Shown in pieces: positions 46,168-56,099 of a DNA stretch of 64,000 bases. Source of the DNA: Clostridia bacterium (GTDB lineage: Bacteria; Bacillota; Peptococcia; DRI-13; UBA5745); assembly GCA_018434325.1 (NCBI GenBank), contig JAHDPO010000004.1, forward strand, positions 327,416 through 391,415, read 5' to 3'. A program made the translations under genes and the position numbers. The notes beneath the pieces were generated by a model, which did not search any database, was not told the origin of the DNA, and saw nothing but the letters and a program-made list of their open reading frames with translations. Position 1 is the first letter of the stretch. Each line of letters starts with the position of its first letter.

Positions 46168-48537
46168 CTATTTCTTTATCGTAATCACCGTCACACCGTC
46201 GCCGCCTTCATTATGAGCGCCTTGCCGGGCTCCGGCCACAAAGGGATGTCTCGATACCAGATCCCGGATAGCCTTACGTAAAGCGCCGGTACCTTTGCCG
46301 TGAATAATGCTGATTTGGCCAAGCCCTGCCAGGTAAGCGTCATCGAGATACTTTTCCACCTCTTCAATAGCTTCATCCACCAGCTTGCCCCGCAGATCAA
46401 GTTCCGCGCTGATGCTCTTGGCCTTGGCGGCCCCGATGGCGCCGGCGCCGGTTTTCCCCTGAGGCGCCTCGACCTTTTCTTCCATCAGAGGCTCCAGATC
46501 TTTTGCTTTGACCGTCAGCTTCATGATACCGGCCTGAACCAGAACCTCTCCCTGATTGTTAGCCTTGGCCAGCACCTGGCCCTTTTGCCGCAGCTTCCGC
46601 AAATAGACCAAATCCCCCGGTTCCAATTCTTCTGCTAAATGTTTATTTTGGGGCTGTCTGGCCTCCAGGTTATCGTAGAGGCGGCCTTCCTGCTGCCGCA
46701 GCTTTTCCCTGGCTTTCTGGGCAGCCTGTTCATCCATGGCTTTATAGCCCAGTTTCTGCATTTCCCGGATTTCTTTTAATAAGCTTTCGCTTTCTTTGCG
46801 GGCTTGGGTCACTAGCTCCAGAGCTTCCTCCTGAGCTTTTTCCAAAGCCTGAGCCACCCGTTTTTTGGTGTCTTCTTCTTTCTTTTGAATCCAGGCCAGC
46901 ATATCCGCCGCCTGTTTCCTCATATCCGCCGCTTCCTGCCGTTCTTTTTCCGTCAGAATCTGGTTGGTCTCCAAATCTCGGATCAGATTGGCGGTGCGGG
47001 CCTCTTCTTTTGACTGGAAGCTTTTGGCCCCCTCTACAATAGCCGGGTCCAGCCCCAGCCGCAAGGATATATCGAAGGCGTTGCTGCGGCCGGGAATCCC
47101 CATCATCAGGCGGTAAGTAGGCCGCAAAGTCTCCACATCAAATTCCACACTGGCGTTTTCCACCCGCTCCCGGCCGGAAGCAAAGCTTTTCAGCTCACTG
47201 TAATGGGTGGTGGCCACCAGCCTCGTTTCTTTACTTAGGAGGTCCTCGATGATCGCCATGGCTAAAGCTGCCCCCTCCGCCGGGTCGGTGCCGGCTCCCA
47301 GCTCATCCAAAAGCACCAGGCTGCCTCGCCGGGCTTTGGCCGTAATGGCAATAATGTTCGTCATATGGGAGGAAAAGGTGCTTAAGGACTGCTCAATACT
47401 CTGCTCATCGCCGATATCGGCAAAAACCTGCTGAAATATCGCCATCTCCGTGCCGGTTTCCGCCGGCACGTGCAGCCCGGCCTGAGCCATTAAGGTCAGC
47501 AGGCCAATGGTTTTAAGCAGTACCGTTTTGCCGCCCGTATTGGGGCCGGTGACAATAATCGCATCAAAAGCCCGGCCCAGCTCTACGGTTACCGGCACAA
47601 CCTTGCCGGTAATCAAGGGATGGCGGGCCTGCTTCAAAGCAATCCGCCCCTCCTCATTCATGATGGGACGGCCCCAATCCCGGCTGGCGCTGAGCTTGCC
47701 TTTAGCCATAGCAAAATCAAGCTGAGTCAAGCTTTCCCGTATATCCGCCAACTGATCGCCGCAGTCCTTCACCTGCTCCGTCAGCTGCCGCAGTATCCGC
47801 GTAACCTCCGCCCGCTCTTCGATTTCACAGGTTTGGGTTTCATTGTTGATTTCCACCACCTGTATAGGCTCCACAAAAATCGTAGCGCCGCTGCCGGATT
47901 GGTCATGGATAATACCCGGTATCTGCTGCCGGTACTCCAGCCTGACCGGCAAGACGTATCTGTCCCCCCGTATGGAGACAATAGGGTCCTGCAAATATTT
48001 CGAAATATCCGGGTTGCGGATCATCGCTTCCAGCTTCTCTCTGGCCTTGCCCTGAAGAGAGCGCAGCTTGGCCCGTAATCTGGCCAATTCAGGAGTGGCT
48101 TTATCGGCCACCTCACCTTCATTGGTGATAGTGCGGCTAATGGCGCTTTCTAAATGTGGCAAGGGATGAAGGCCATAGGCAATCTCCTTTAAAGCCGGGA
48201 AAGGCAATTCCGGCCCTTTCAGGAAATCCTTGATCCGGTGGGAGGCCCGCAGGGTATCCAGCAGCTGCAAAAACTCATGGCCCTCAATAATACCGCCCAT
48301 CAAGGCCCGTTTTTCCATGGCCCGCAGGTCATGAACCCCGCCCAACGAAAAAGTGGGGTATAGCCGCTGCAGCTCTTTGGCCTGACTGGTTTCCTCAAGA
48401 GCCAGATTGATCTCATACAGGCTTTTCATGGGCAGCAGCTCTCCGGCTCTTTCCTTGCCGGTAATTGTAGCGGCGGAATCCCGCAGCATCTTGATAATCT
48501 GCGGGTATTCTAATTTTATTAAAACTTTTTCTTCCAT
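46168..48537 (-). CDS. mutS2: Endonuclease MutS2
   Basis: MutS homologue lacking the mismatch-recognition domains; acts in suppressing recombination or rescuing collided ribosomes. Walker A TGPNTGGKTVLL, Walker B LVLLDELGAGTDPAEG, a long coiled coil (about 510-630) and a C-terminal Smr nuclease domain (ELDLRGKLVDEAIEEV, SIIHGKGTGALR). 789 aa is normal. Its start overlaps the upstream NUDIX gene by 19 nt. Confidence 0.97.
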   Translation of the reverse strand: MEEKVLIKLEYPQIIKMLRDSAATITGKERAGELLPMKSLYEINLALEETSQAKELQRLYPTFSLGGVHDLRAMEKRALMGGIIEGHEFLQLLDTLRASHRIKDFLKGPELPFPALKEIAYGLHPLPHLESAISRTITNEGEVADKATPELARLRAKLRSLQGKAREKLEAMIRNPDISKYLQDPIVSIRGDRYVLPVRLEYRQQIPGIIHDQSGSGATIFVEPIQVVEINNETQTCEIEERAEVTRILRQLTEQVKDCGDQLADIRESLTQLDFAMAKGKLSASRDWGRPIMNEEGRIALKQARHPLITGKVVPVTVELGRAFDAIIVTGPNTGGKTVLLKTIGLLTLMAQAGLHVPAETGTEMAIFQQVFADIGDEQSIEQSLSTFSSHMTNIIAITAKARRGSLVLLDELGAGTDPAEGAALAMAIIEDLLSKETRLVATTHYSELKSFASGRERVENASVEFDVETLRPTYRLMMGIPGRSNAFDISLRLGLDPAIVEGAKSFQSKEEARTANLIRDLETNQILTEKERQEAADMRKQAADMLAWIQKKEEDTKKRVAQALEKAQEEALELVTQARKESESLLKEIREMQKLGYKAMDEQAAQKAREKLRQQEGRLYDNLEARQPQNKHLAEELEPGDLVYLRKLRQKGQVLAKANNQGEVLVQAGIMKLTVKAKDLEPLMEEKVEAPQGKTGAGAIGAAKAKSISAELDLRGKLVDEAIEEVEKYLDDAYLAGLGQISIIHGKGTGALRKAIRDLVSRHPFVAGARQGAHNEGGDGVTVITIKK

Positions 48538-49412
48538 AAAATTTGTTCTCCAATCAAAATGCCATCAATAAACTCCAAACGCAAAACCCGGGGCTTCCGG
48601 TCCGGCATTAAGCCATCCCGACCTGATAGGCCGGTAGGGTCGCCCTTGTGAAAGCCCATGGCTAAAAGAGGAACGCATAAACTGATGGCCACCGAATGTC
48701 TGTCTTCTTTCTTAATCAGCTCCGCCAGGTTTCGCTTCAGAAGCTCTTCCTTTGACAGCAGCAGTTGCTCTTGATGCTCCTCGGCGTCCTCTTCCAATGC
48801 CTGCTCTTCAAGACCCGCCGGTGACAACCAATCCAACGCCTGTAAGGGCAGACCCCGGTCTTTGGCCAGAACTTCCATGACTTTTTTTATAGCCTGATCA
48901 GGGCCGCAATAAATACGGTCCAAATGGCAATCCTCCAGTATTCGGCTTAGTCCACCCGTCTGGAGAGGCTCTTCTCCATAGCACACCACATAAAGCAGCG
49001 TCCGGTTATTGATCAGCCATTTCTCAACTTTTTGCAATAGCTTTGGCTGAATAGCGGCATACGTCAGATTATCGGGAAGATCCGTTAAAAAGCGGCGCTC
49101 TTCCATTTCATAATCCGGCATCTCTTCGAAGCTTTCAATATAGGCAAAATAGAGCATGCCGTAATTGGACGTACATCCTTTTAAAACCCCATAAGGCGTA
49201 ACAGGCCACAGGTGAAAGACCGCGGCGCCACTTTCTTCATACAGCTCCCGCCGGGCTGCCGCTTCCGGGCTCTCCCCCGGTTCCACATGGCCGCCGGGAA
49301 ATTCATAAGTATTTCTGTCCCGATGCCTGACCAGCAGCCATTTGCCCCGATACCGGCAAATGATTACCACAATGATAATCTGATCAGGTTGATTCTGCGT
49401 ATAAAACAGCAT
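48519..49412 (-). CDS. NUDIX hydrolase fused to a degenerate histidine-phosphatase-like domain
   Basis: Residues about 10-125 form a NUDIX domain with an intact box (GGHVEPGESPEAAARRELYEESG). Residues about 135-297 look like a histidine-phosphatase fold: TLLYVVCYGEEPLQTGGLSR aligns with the usual RHGE start, followed by LDRIYCGPDQAIKK, and later VAISLCVPLLAMGFHKGD where an SHGG-type motif is expected. Both catalytic histidine positions appear lost. The longer frame (to 49517) overlaps the U32 gene; the ATG at 49412 with AGGAGG 6 nt upstream is right. NUDIX plus phosphatase recalls mycobacterial MutT1. The second-domain call is tentative. Confidence 0.8.
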   Translation of the reverse strand: MLFYTQNQPDQIIIVVIICRYRGKWLLVRHRDRNTYEFPGGHVEPGESPEAAARRELYEESGAAVFHLWPVTPYGVLKGCTSNYGMLYFAYIESFEEMPDYEMEERRFLTDLPDNLTYAAIQPKLLQKVEKWLINNRTLLYVVCYGEEPLQTGGLSRILEDCHLDRIYCGPDQAIKKVMEVLAKDRGLPLQALDWLSPAGLEEQALEEDAEEHQEQLLLSKEELLKRNLAELIKKEDRHSVAISLCVPLLAMGFHKGDPTGLSGRDGLMPDRKPRVLRLEFIDGILIGEQILWKKKF

Positions 49413-49413
49413 T

Positions 49414-51783
49414 CTAAACCTCCTGAGCCAGACCCCGGAAATAGTGGCCCGTGGTATAGCCTTGGGGCGCCAGTTCCTGGAGAGCAGGCCGGTAGCTCTT
49501 GGCCGTCGCTTTGCCATTTTCTCCTCTGTCCATAGCGGCTATGGTTTGCTGATAAATCTCAGCCACCGCAGCAATCCAGGGAGCATTTTGGTCCGCCGCC
49601 TCGATTCGCCAATAGCGAATTCCGGCCCGGCTTAACGCGAACAAATGTTCCAGCAGACAATGGGTTTTCGCATTAAACAGCCAATTGCGACAGTCTCTGT
49701 CCGTCTTCACCGGGAATTGCAATCCCAGGCGGTCCTCCAAAAAATAGTCGCCTTGCAGGCAAGGCTTCTCTCCCGGGCCGTTGCATCTTGAGCAAAGCCT
49801 GCCTGACCTATCCTTAACTAAAGTCCCCGGCAGACAGTGCTCCAGGATCATTAAAGGCAGCCTGCCATGGACCAGGGCTTCTTTTTGGCAGCCCGCCAAA
49901 GCTATCTCTTTGATCTGAGATAAGGTCAGTTCCGGCGACGGGCATATTCTTTCGGGGCCATAACCCTTAAGCAGCTCTGCCGTCAAGCTGTTGCAGACGT
50001 TCAAGGGCCAGTCCATGGTCAGTAAAGGCAAATCCCAATCCTCAGCCATGGCAATAGCGCCGGGATTGGCAGCCGCAAAGCCCGCAGCGCCGCAAGCCTT
50101 GGCTGCCAGACAGGCTTCCTTCTCCCGGGCAACCTGGTCTTCCTGAATAAACCGGGGTATCCGGTATTGCCAGGAAGCGCCGGCGGCGGCACAGGCAAGG
50201 CCTGCTTTTTCTAAATCAGCCAGACGGCCTTTGTGGCTTTTGCCGCCCCAAAAAGTGCCGTCCACATAAATTTCTTTCAGCCCGGCAGCTAAAGCCGCAT
50301 TCAGAGCCTCCGGACTGCCCACACTGATGGTCAGCTGCGGCCTGATCTTTTCCTGATCTCCGCCGGCTATAGATTGCGGTTCCGGCAAGCTGCGGCTTAA
50401 CTGCTCATAACGCTGTTTTAACTCTTGTTTTTCTTCTGCGGTAAACCGATAAGACTTTAAGCGGGCTTCCTCCAGCTCTTCCGTCAGCTGCCGCCGCAAC
50501 TGGTTAAGCAAGCTGGCCGGGATGAAAGCCTGGCCGTCGCTGTCGACGATTAGCTCCGATAAAGCAAATACCGTACTGCCTAAACGATCCAGCTGCGCCC
50601 GCAGCCGTTCTTCTCCGGTTCCGGCGCCGCTGGCTTTTTCACAGCAGCCCGCAGACTGCAGGCTCACTTCATGGCCGTCCTGATCCCTGGCTTTCAAAGC
50701 TAAAGGCTCTCCAACGAAAGCCCTGGCCTCTATGGTTATGGGCAAGCGGCGGCGAAGGCCGGGCTGGTGGAAGCTGTCTTTTGCTCCCTGAAGCAGCTCC
50801 TCATCAACCTCACTGCGGTTATTGGGCTTGTCCCGGCCCATCAGATGAGGGCCGGGCGGCTGACGGTAATAACCGTCGGTAAAGCCTCTATTAAAGCAAC
50901 GGCTCAATATCTCCAGCCGCCGCTCTTGATCTTTTAAGGAAGTTTTATTGAGAGCCTCTCTGGCAGCCTGATTATTTTGCAGCAGTTGCTCATGGTATTG
51001 GCGAATGATCAGCGCCACATATTCCGGCTGCTTCATCCGGCCCTCCAGCTTATAGGAGCTGACTCCGGCCGCCGCCATTTCCTCCAGAAACTCCAGCGTC
51101 CGCAAATCCTTGGTGGACAGCAAATACTCTTCCGGCCTGGCCAGTACTTCCTGACCTTTGAGCAGGCGGTAAGGCAGCCGGCAGGGCTGGGCGCATTGCC
51201 CCCGGTTGCCGCTGCGGCCCCCCACCATACTGCTGAAAAGGCACTGACCGGACCAGGCGGTGCATAAAGCACCATGGCCAAAGGCTTCCAAAGTCATGGG
51301 GTTTTTCTCTTTGATACGGCTGATATTGGCTAAGGAAACCTCCCTGGCCAATACTACCCGGCTGGCGCCCAGCCCGGCGGCAAAAGCCACTCCCCAGCTG
51401 TTCATCAAAGTGGCTTGAGTACTGATGTGAATTTCCGGCTTGCCGCCAAAGAGCCGGCCCAGGGCAGCCGCCAGCCCCAGATCCTGGATGATGAAGCCGT
51501 CTACTCCATCGAGAGCCAAGTCATAGGCATAGGCTAAGGCTTGAGGCAGCTCCCGGTCCAATACCAAAATATTGAGGGTGATATAAACCTTGACGCCGTG
51601 CAGATGGGCATAGCGGGTAAGGCTGCGGATTTCTTCAGCCTCAAAATTTTTGGCAAAGTGCCGGGCATTAAAAATTTTGCCCCCCAAATAGACGGCGTCG
51701 GCGCCGTTTTCTACGGCGGCAATAAAAGCCTCGGGGCTGCCGGCCGGAGCTAAAAGCTCCGTCCGTCCATGATCCTGTTTCAT
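49414..51783 (-). CDS. U32-family peptidase / RlhA-like protein with DUF3656
   Basis: Starts with the family signature TELLAPAGSPEAFIAAV and has the cysteine cluster CTAWSGQCLFSSMVG...CAQPCRLPYRL of U32 proteins. The middle fits DUF3656 and the C-terminal part repeats the barrel, with more cysteines (CSRCNGPGEKPC). Members include collagenase-like enzymes and RlhA, which makes 5-hydroxycytidine in 23S rRNA; the long form with DUF3656 fits the RlhA side. 789 aa. It is located just upstream of the NUDIX gene. Confidence 0.88.
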   Translation of the reverse strand: MKQDHGRTELLAPAGSPEAFIAAVENGADAVYLGGKIFNARHFAKNFEAEEIRSLTRYAHLHGVKVYITLNILVLDRELPQALAYAYDLALDGVDGFIIQDLGLAAALGRLFGGKPEIHISTQATLMNSWGVAFAAGLGASRVVLAREVSLANISRIKEKNPMTLEAFGHGALCTAWSGQCLFSSMVGGRSGNRGQCAQPCRLPYRLLKGQEVLARPEEYLLSTKDLRTLEFLEEMAAAGVSSYKLEGRMKQPEYVALIIRQYHEQLLQNNQAAREALNKTSLKDQERRLEILSRCFNRGFTDGYYRQPPGPHLMGRDKPNNRSEVDEELLQGAKDSFHQPGLRRRLPITIEARAFVGEPLALKARDQDGHEVSLQSAGCCEKASGAGTGEERLRAQLDRLGSTVFALSELIVDSDGQAFIPASLLNQLRRQLTEELEEARLKSYRFTAEEKQELKQRYEQLSRSLPEPQSIAGGDQEKIRPQLTISVGSPEALNAALAAGLKEIYVDGTFWGGKSHKGRLADLEKAGLACAAAGASWQYRIPRFIQEDQVAREKEACLAAKACGAAGFAAANPGAIAMAEDWDLPLLTMDWPLNVCNSLTAELLKGYGPERICPSPELTLSQIKEIALAGCQKEALVHGRLPLMILEHCLPGTLVKDRSGRLCSRCNGPGEKPCLQGDYFLEDRLGLQFPVKTDRDCRNWLFNAKTHCLLEHLFALSRAGIRYWRIEAADQNAPWIAAVAEIYQQTIAAMDRGENGKATAKSYRPALQELAPQGYTTGHYFRGLAQEV

Positions 51784-51863
51784 CTTTCTCCTGTTGCCGG
51801 TGCAAAAAGCTCCGGCCGTCCGTGATCCTATTTCGTCTTTTTGCCGCTGCCGGAGCTTTCAGG

Positions 51864-52115
51864 TCATTGCTTATCCAAAATAGCAACCAAATCCTCGTAA
51901 TCCCGTTTAACCCGCAAAAGCTCATCGGCCAAATTAAAGGCCGTCAAAATAGCCAGATTCTTCTGGGTCAGCAAGGGACAGCGCTTATGAAGATAATCCA
52001 GCTGCTGGTTAAGATAATCACTGGTCTTCTTGATTTCGTCCTTGGTAGCAGCTCCTTTTACCGTGAAAGTCTCTCCCAAAAACTGCACCTGCATGCGGTT
52101 CTGATTCTGAGGCAT
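51864..52115 (-). CDS. zapA: Cell division protein ZapA
   Basis: 83-residue FtsZ-bundling protein. It starts with the ZapA beta-strand (QVQFLGETFTVKG) followed by a helix with LNQQLDYLHKRCPLLTQKN and a coiled-coil tail. zapA commonly lies downstream of pheT in Clostridia and Bacilli, as here. Confidence 0.9.
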   Translation of the reverse strand: MPQNQNRMQVQFLGETFTVKGAATKDEIKKTSDYLNQQLDYLHKRCPLLTQKNLAILTAFNLADELLRVKRDYEDLVAILDKQ

Positions 52116-52141
52116 ATTCTTTCACTCCTTTTATGCCCGGG

Positions 52142-54580
52142 TTATCTGCCCCGGATGATGCCGCCGAAGGCAGTAGCCAGCTCTTTTTCGATCTCCTGGT
52201 GCAACACCTGGATCTCCTCATCTTTTAGTGTACGTTCATCGGAGCGCCAGGTCAAGGCAAAAGCTAAACTCTTTTGATTTTCCCCTAACTGGCTGCCCTG
52301 GTATTCGTCAAAAAGCTGTACTTCCTGCAGCAGGCCGCCGCCGCAGACTTTGATTTTTTCTTCAACGTCTGCTGCCGCCACTTCTTTCGGCAAAGCCACC
52401 GCCAGATCCCGGGTCATTTCCGGATATTTGCCCAAAGGCCGGTACTCTCTTTGAATCGAGGCGGCCAGCAGCTCTTCCACGTCAAGGGAAGCAACGCTAA
52501 GGCGCTGATCGGCTTCAAAAGCCGCCGCTACCTTGGGATCGATTTCACCGATATAGCCCAGTTCTTTGCTGCCGCAGAAAATCCGGGCGCTGCGGCCAGG
52601 ATGAAGGCCCGGGATATCCTGAGCTCTTTCAAAGCGGGGGTTATTGATGCCGGCGGCAGCCAGCAAGGTTTCCACCGCCCCTTTTAAACTGTAAAAATCC
52701 AGAGGGTTTTCCGGCGCCAGCCAGGTCTTGGGGCTGACGCCGGTGCAAAGGGCCGCCAAGGTCCAGCGCTCCAACGGCTGGCCGTTGCCGTCGCTTTTGG
52801 CCAGATAGGTCTTGCCCATTTCAAAAAGCTGCAAATCTCTGTTGCGCCGGTTGATATTGAAGACAGCCCGCTGGATCATGCTGGGCAATACGGTAGTCCG
52901 CAAAATACCCTGCTCCTCGGACAGAGGGTTCATTAAAGGCACGGCTTGCCGCCAGACATGATCCTGGGGCACCTGCAGCCGGTCCAGGTTAGCGGGATTG
53001 ATGAAGCTATAATTGATGACTTCCCGGTAGCCCAAGCCGATCATGGCCTGGCTTAAGCGGCGGCGCAGCTGATGACCCGGCAGCCGGTAGCCCTGGGTAA
53101 CGGGCCCCGCCGGCAAAGTGGCCGCCAGCTTGTCATAGCCATAGAGGCGCACGATTTCTTCTACGTAGTCTTCCTCGATGCGCAGATCCTTGCGCCAGGA
53201 GGGGGCTTCCAACAGCCAGCCGTCGCCGTCCTCCCTGATTACCTTAATCTGTAAGGCCTGCCAAATGGCGGCAGCCTCAGCCCTGGTTACCTCTATGCCC
53301 AGGAGCCAATTGATGCGGGACAGGCTGACCCGAGTCTGCGGCAGCCCCTGAGGTTTGGGGTAGACGTCGATATGGCCCGGCACGGCAACACCGGCCTGAC
53401 AGGCTTCAATCAGCTGCACCGCCCGGTCTAACACGGCGATGGTATCCTGAATATCCACTTCTTTTTCAAAGCGCTGGGCGGCTTCGGAACGCAAGGCCAG
53501 GGCCTGCGCCGTCTTTCTGGTTCTGGGACCGTTCCAACAGGCAGCCTCGATGAGGATTTTATCGGTGGCGGCCGTTACTTCGGTGCGGGCGCCGCCCATA
53601 ATGCCGGCTATGGCCACAGGGCCTGCCTGATCCGTTACCAGGGTCATGGTCTCCGTCAACTGCCGTAACTGGCCGTCCAGAGTCTCCATGGTCTCCCCTG
53701 CCTTAGCCCGGCGGATCCACAAACCATGGCCTGCTAATTTGTCGTAATCGAAAAAGTGTAAGGGCCGATTCATTTCCAGCATTACAATATTCGAGATATC
53801 CACCAGATTATTGATGGAGCGCATGCCCATGGCCATCAGCCTCTGTCTCATCCACTGAGGAGAAGGCCCCACTTTTACATCCTTGACCATACGGCCGCCA
53901 AAACGGTAGCAGAGGGCATCCTCTTCCTCAACCTCCACGGCAGCAAGGGCGGCGCACTGACCGCCGGGCTCCGAAGGGCTGACGGCCGGCAAGGTCAATT
54001 TACTGCCGGTAAGGGCCGCCAGCTCCCTGGCCACATTGATCATACCCATGCAATCGGCCCGGTTAGGCGTTAATCCCAACTCCAGCACCACATCATCCAG
54101 GCCCATAAAATCCACGATGGGCTGTCCCGGCGCCGTATCTGCCGGCAGGGGATAAAGGCCTTCTTTTTCCTCGGGGGAAAGCTTCGAGACGTCCAAGCCG
54201 ATTTCATCGGCGCCGCACATCATCCCCTCGGACCAGACTCCCCGCAGCTGGGAAAGGACGATCTCCGGATGGTTGTCATTGGGCAGCTTTGCTCCCACTA
54301 AAGCAACCGGCACGCATTGGCCGGCCTTGACATTGGGGGCTCCCGTTACGATAGTAAGGGGCTTTCCCAAACCGGCGTCCACCTTAGCCACCACCAGCTT
54401 GTCCGCCTGGGGATGGGGCTCCACTTCCAGAATACGGCCGGTTACCACATTTTCCACGCCTTTGTTCAGATATTCTACCGCCTCTACCTCCAGGCCGGCC
54501 TTTGTTAAGATAGTCGCCCCTTCTTCCGGCGTTATATTTATATCAACCAGTTCTTTTAACCATTTCCAGGATACTCTCAT
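52142..54580 (-). CDS. pheT: Phenylalanyl-tRNA synthetase beta subunit
   Basis: Forms the (alpha-beta)2 enzyme with PheS. The EMAP-type tRNA-binding domain is at about 40-150 (VVAKVDAGLGKPLTIVTGAP), then B3/B4 editing domain, B5, catalytic-like core and a C-terminal anticodon-binding FDX-ACB domain (LGKYPEMTRDLAVALP). 812 aa. Confidence 0.98.
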   Translation of the reverse strand: MRVSWKWLKELVDINITPEEGATILTKAGLEVEAVEYLNKGVENVVTGRILEVEPHPQADKLVVAKVDAGLGKPLTIVTGAPNVKAGQCVPVALVGAKLPNDNHPEIVLSQLRGVWSEGMMCGADEIGLDVSKLSPEEKEGLYPLPADTAPGQPIVDFMGLDDVVLELGLTPNRADCMGMINVARELAALTGSKLTLPAVSPSEPGGQCAALAAVEVEEEDALCYRFGGRMVKDVKVGPSPQWMRQRLMAMGMRSINNLVDISNIVMLEMNRPLHFFDYDKLAGHGLWIRRAKAGETMETLDGQLRQLTETMTLVTDQAGPVAIAGIMGGARTEVTAATDKILIEAACWNGPRTRKTAQALALRSEAAQRFEKEVDIQDTIAVLDRAVQLIEACQAGVAVPGHIDVYPKPQGLPQTRVSLSRINWLLGIEVTRAEAAAIWQALQIKVIREDGDGWLLEAPSWRKDLRIEEDYVEEIVRLYGYDKLAATLPAGPVTQGYRLPGHQLRRRLSQAMIGLGYREVINYSFINPANLDRLQVPQDHVWRQAVPLMNPLSEEQGILRTTVLPSMIQRAVFNINRRNRDLQLFEMGKTYLAKSDGNGQPLERWTLAALCTGVSPKTWLAPENPLDFYSLKGAVETLLAAAGINNPRFERAQDIPGLHPGRSARIFCGSKELGYIGEIDPKVAAAFEADQRLSVASLDVEELLAASIQREYRPLGKYPEMTRDLAVALPKEVAAADVEEKIKVCGGGLLQEVQLFDEYQGSQLGENQKSLAFALTWRSDERTLKDEEIQVLHQEIEKELATAFGGIIRGR

Positions 54581-54610
54581 TTTCTTTTCCTCCCGTCAGC
54601 TCATGGCCTG

Positions 54611-55633
54611 CTAAAATTGCCGTAAGAAACGCACATCATTTTCAAAGAAGAGCCGCAGATCGTCTACGCCGTATTTCAGCATAGCCAGGCGCTCTACACC
54701 CATACCGAAAGCAAAACCGCTGACCTTAGCCGGGTCATAGCCGCCCATCCGCAGTACATTGGGGTGAACCATGCCGGAGCCCAAGATCTCCAGCCAGCCG
54801 GTGCCTTTACAGGTGCGGCAGCCCTTGCCGCCGCAGATGACACAGCGGCAATCTACCTCGGCGCTGGGTTCTGTAAAAGGAAAGTAGCTGGGCCGCAGGC
54901 GAATTTCCTGATCCTCACCAAAAAACCGTCTGATGAAGGATAATAAAATTCCTTTCAAATCGGAAAACCGGATATGCTCGTCGATGACTAAACCCTCGAC
55001 CTGATGAAACATCGGGGAGTGGGTGGCGTCATCATCCCGGCGGTAGACTTTACCGGGGATGATCACTTTGACGGGCAGCTGAGGGCACATTTTCTCCATA
55101 ACCCTGGTCTGGGTAGGGGAAGTATGGGTGCGCAGCAAAATCTCTTCGCTGATATAGAAGGTATCCTGCATGTCCCGGGCCGGATGATTTTTCGGCAGAT
55201 TCATGGCCTCAAAATTGTAATAATCCGTCTCAACCTCATAGCCTTCCTCAACGCCAAAGCCCATGCTGATGAAAATTTCTTCAATTTCATCCATGGTCTG
55301 ATACAAGGGATGGCGGCTGCCCAGGGGACGTTGACGGCCCGGCAGCGTAATGTCAAGAGTTTCCCGCTTTAATTGGGTCTGGTAAGCCTGCTCCTGCAAA
55401 CGCTCTGCCATATTGGCAAAAGCCTCTTCCAGCTTATCTCGGACCTCATTGGCCAATTGGCCCATTACCGGCCGTTCTGCCGCCGACAAACTACCCATAT
55501 TCCGTAAAATTTGCGTCAATTCGCCTTTTTTGCCGGTGTATTGGAGCTTTAATTCGTTCAGTTCTTCCAGTAAGCCGGCCGCCTGGATTTTGGCTAAAGC
55601 CTTTTCCTGCAATTCCCGTAGTTGTTCCCGCAT
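54611..55633 (-). CDS. pheS: Phenylalanyl-tRNA synthetase alpha subunit
   Basis: Catalytic subunit. N-terminal coiled coil, class II motifs with [26 protein letters not shown] and the Phe pocket or motif 3 [15 protein letters not shown] zinc-finger-like [12 protein letters not shown] insertion is present. 340 aa. Controlled by the T-box upstream. Confidence 0.98.
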   Translation of the reverse strand: MREQLRELQEKALAKIQAAGLLEELNELKLQYTGKKGELTQILRNMGSLSAAERPVMGQLANEVRDKLEEAFANMAERLQEQAYQTQLKRETLDITLPGRQRPLGSRHPLYQTMDEIEEIFISMGFGVEEGYEVETDYYNFEAMNLPKNHPARDMQDTFYISEEILLRTHTSPTQTRVMEKMCPQLPVKVIIPGKVYRRDDDATHSPMFHQVEGLVIDEHIRFSDLKGILLSFIRRFFGEDQEIRLRPSYFPFTEPSAEVDCRCVICGGKGCRTCKGTGWLEILGSGMVHPNVLRMGGYDPAKVSGFAFGMGVERLAMLKYGVDDLRLFFENDVRFLRQF

Positions 55634-55683
55634 ATGCTCTCCTCCGCTAACGATTTTTCAGATTTAACAAGTATTTATCATAT

Positions 55684-56021
55684 AAAAAAAGAGGCCTTCT
55701 CCCTAGGGACGAAAAGCCTCTTTCCGCGGTACCACCCTGATTAACGGCCGGTTTGGCTCCTCTCTCCTTCCTCACAACAGGAAGAAGCTGATCCATGCCG
55801 GCGTTCACTCTTATGCCCATAACGGCGGCTGCCGGTCTGCCCTACCAGAACCGGCCATCATTGATCCATCATCACTGACCGCCTATCCTATCAGGCAGAC
55901 AACTCCCGGGCGAACCTGCCACCGGCAACAGCGCAAGGTTCTCAGTTACCCCTTGCTCCCTGTAGCCACCGCCCTCGGTGCAGCTCCCGTTCACTGTCTT
56001 TCCTCTTTATTTGCAAATATA
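55684..56021 (-). ncRNA. Phenylalanine T-box leader
   Basis: The T-box core AGGGTGGTACCGCGG lies at 55724-55738, followed by the terminator GAGGCTTTTCGTCCC...AGGCCTC and seven T (55684-55723). Upstream are long stem-loops typical of Stem I-III. A UUC triplet at 55912-55914 is a candidate specifier, but I could not fold the leader to prove it. Confidence 0.9.
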
Positions 56022-56027
56022 TGGCTG

Positions 56028-56057
56028 ATTGTATCATGATCGGGGCTATGCTGACAA
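56028..56057 (-). promoter_or_regulatory. Promoter of pheST
   Basis: On the minus strand TTGTCA, an 18-nt spacer and TACAAT, just upstream of the T-box leader. Confidence 0.65.
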
Positions 56058-56099
56058 GGGGCAAAAATCCACGCAGTTTCAACACCGGCAGTTTAAACA

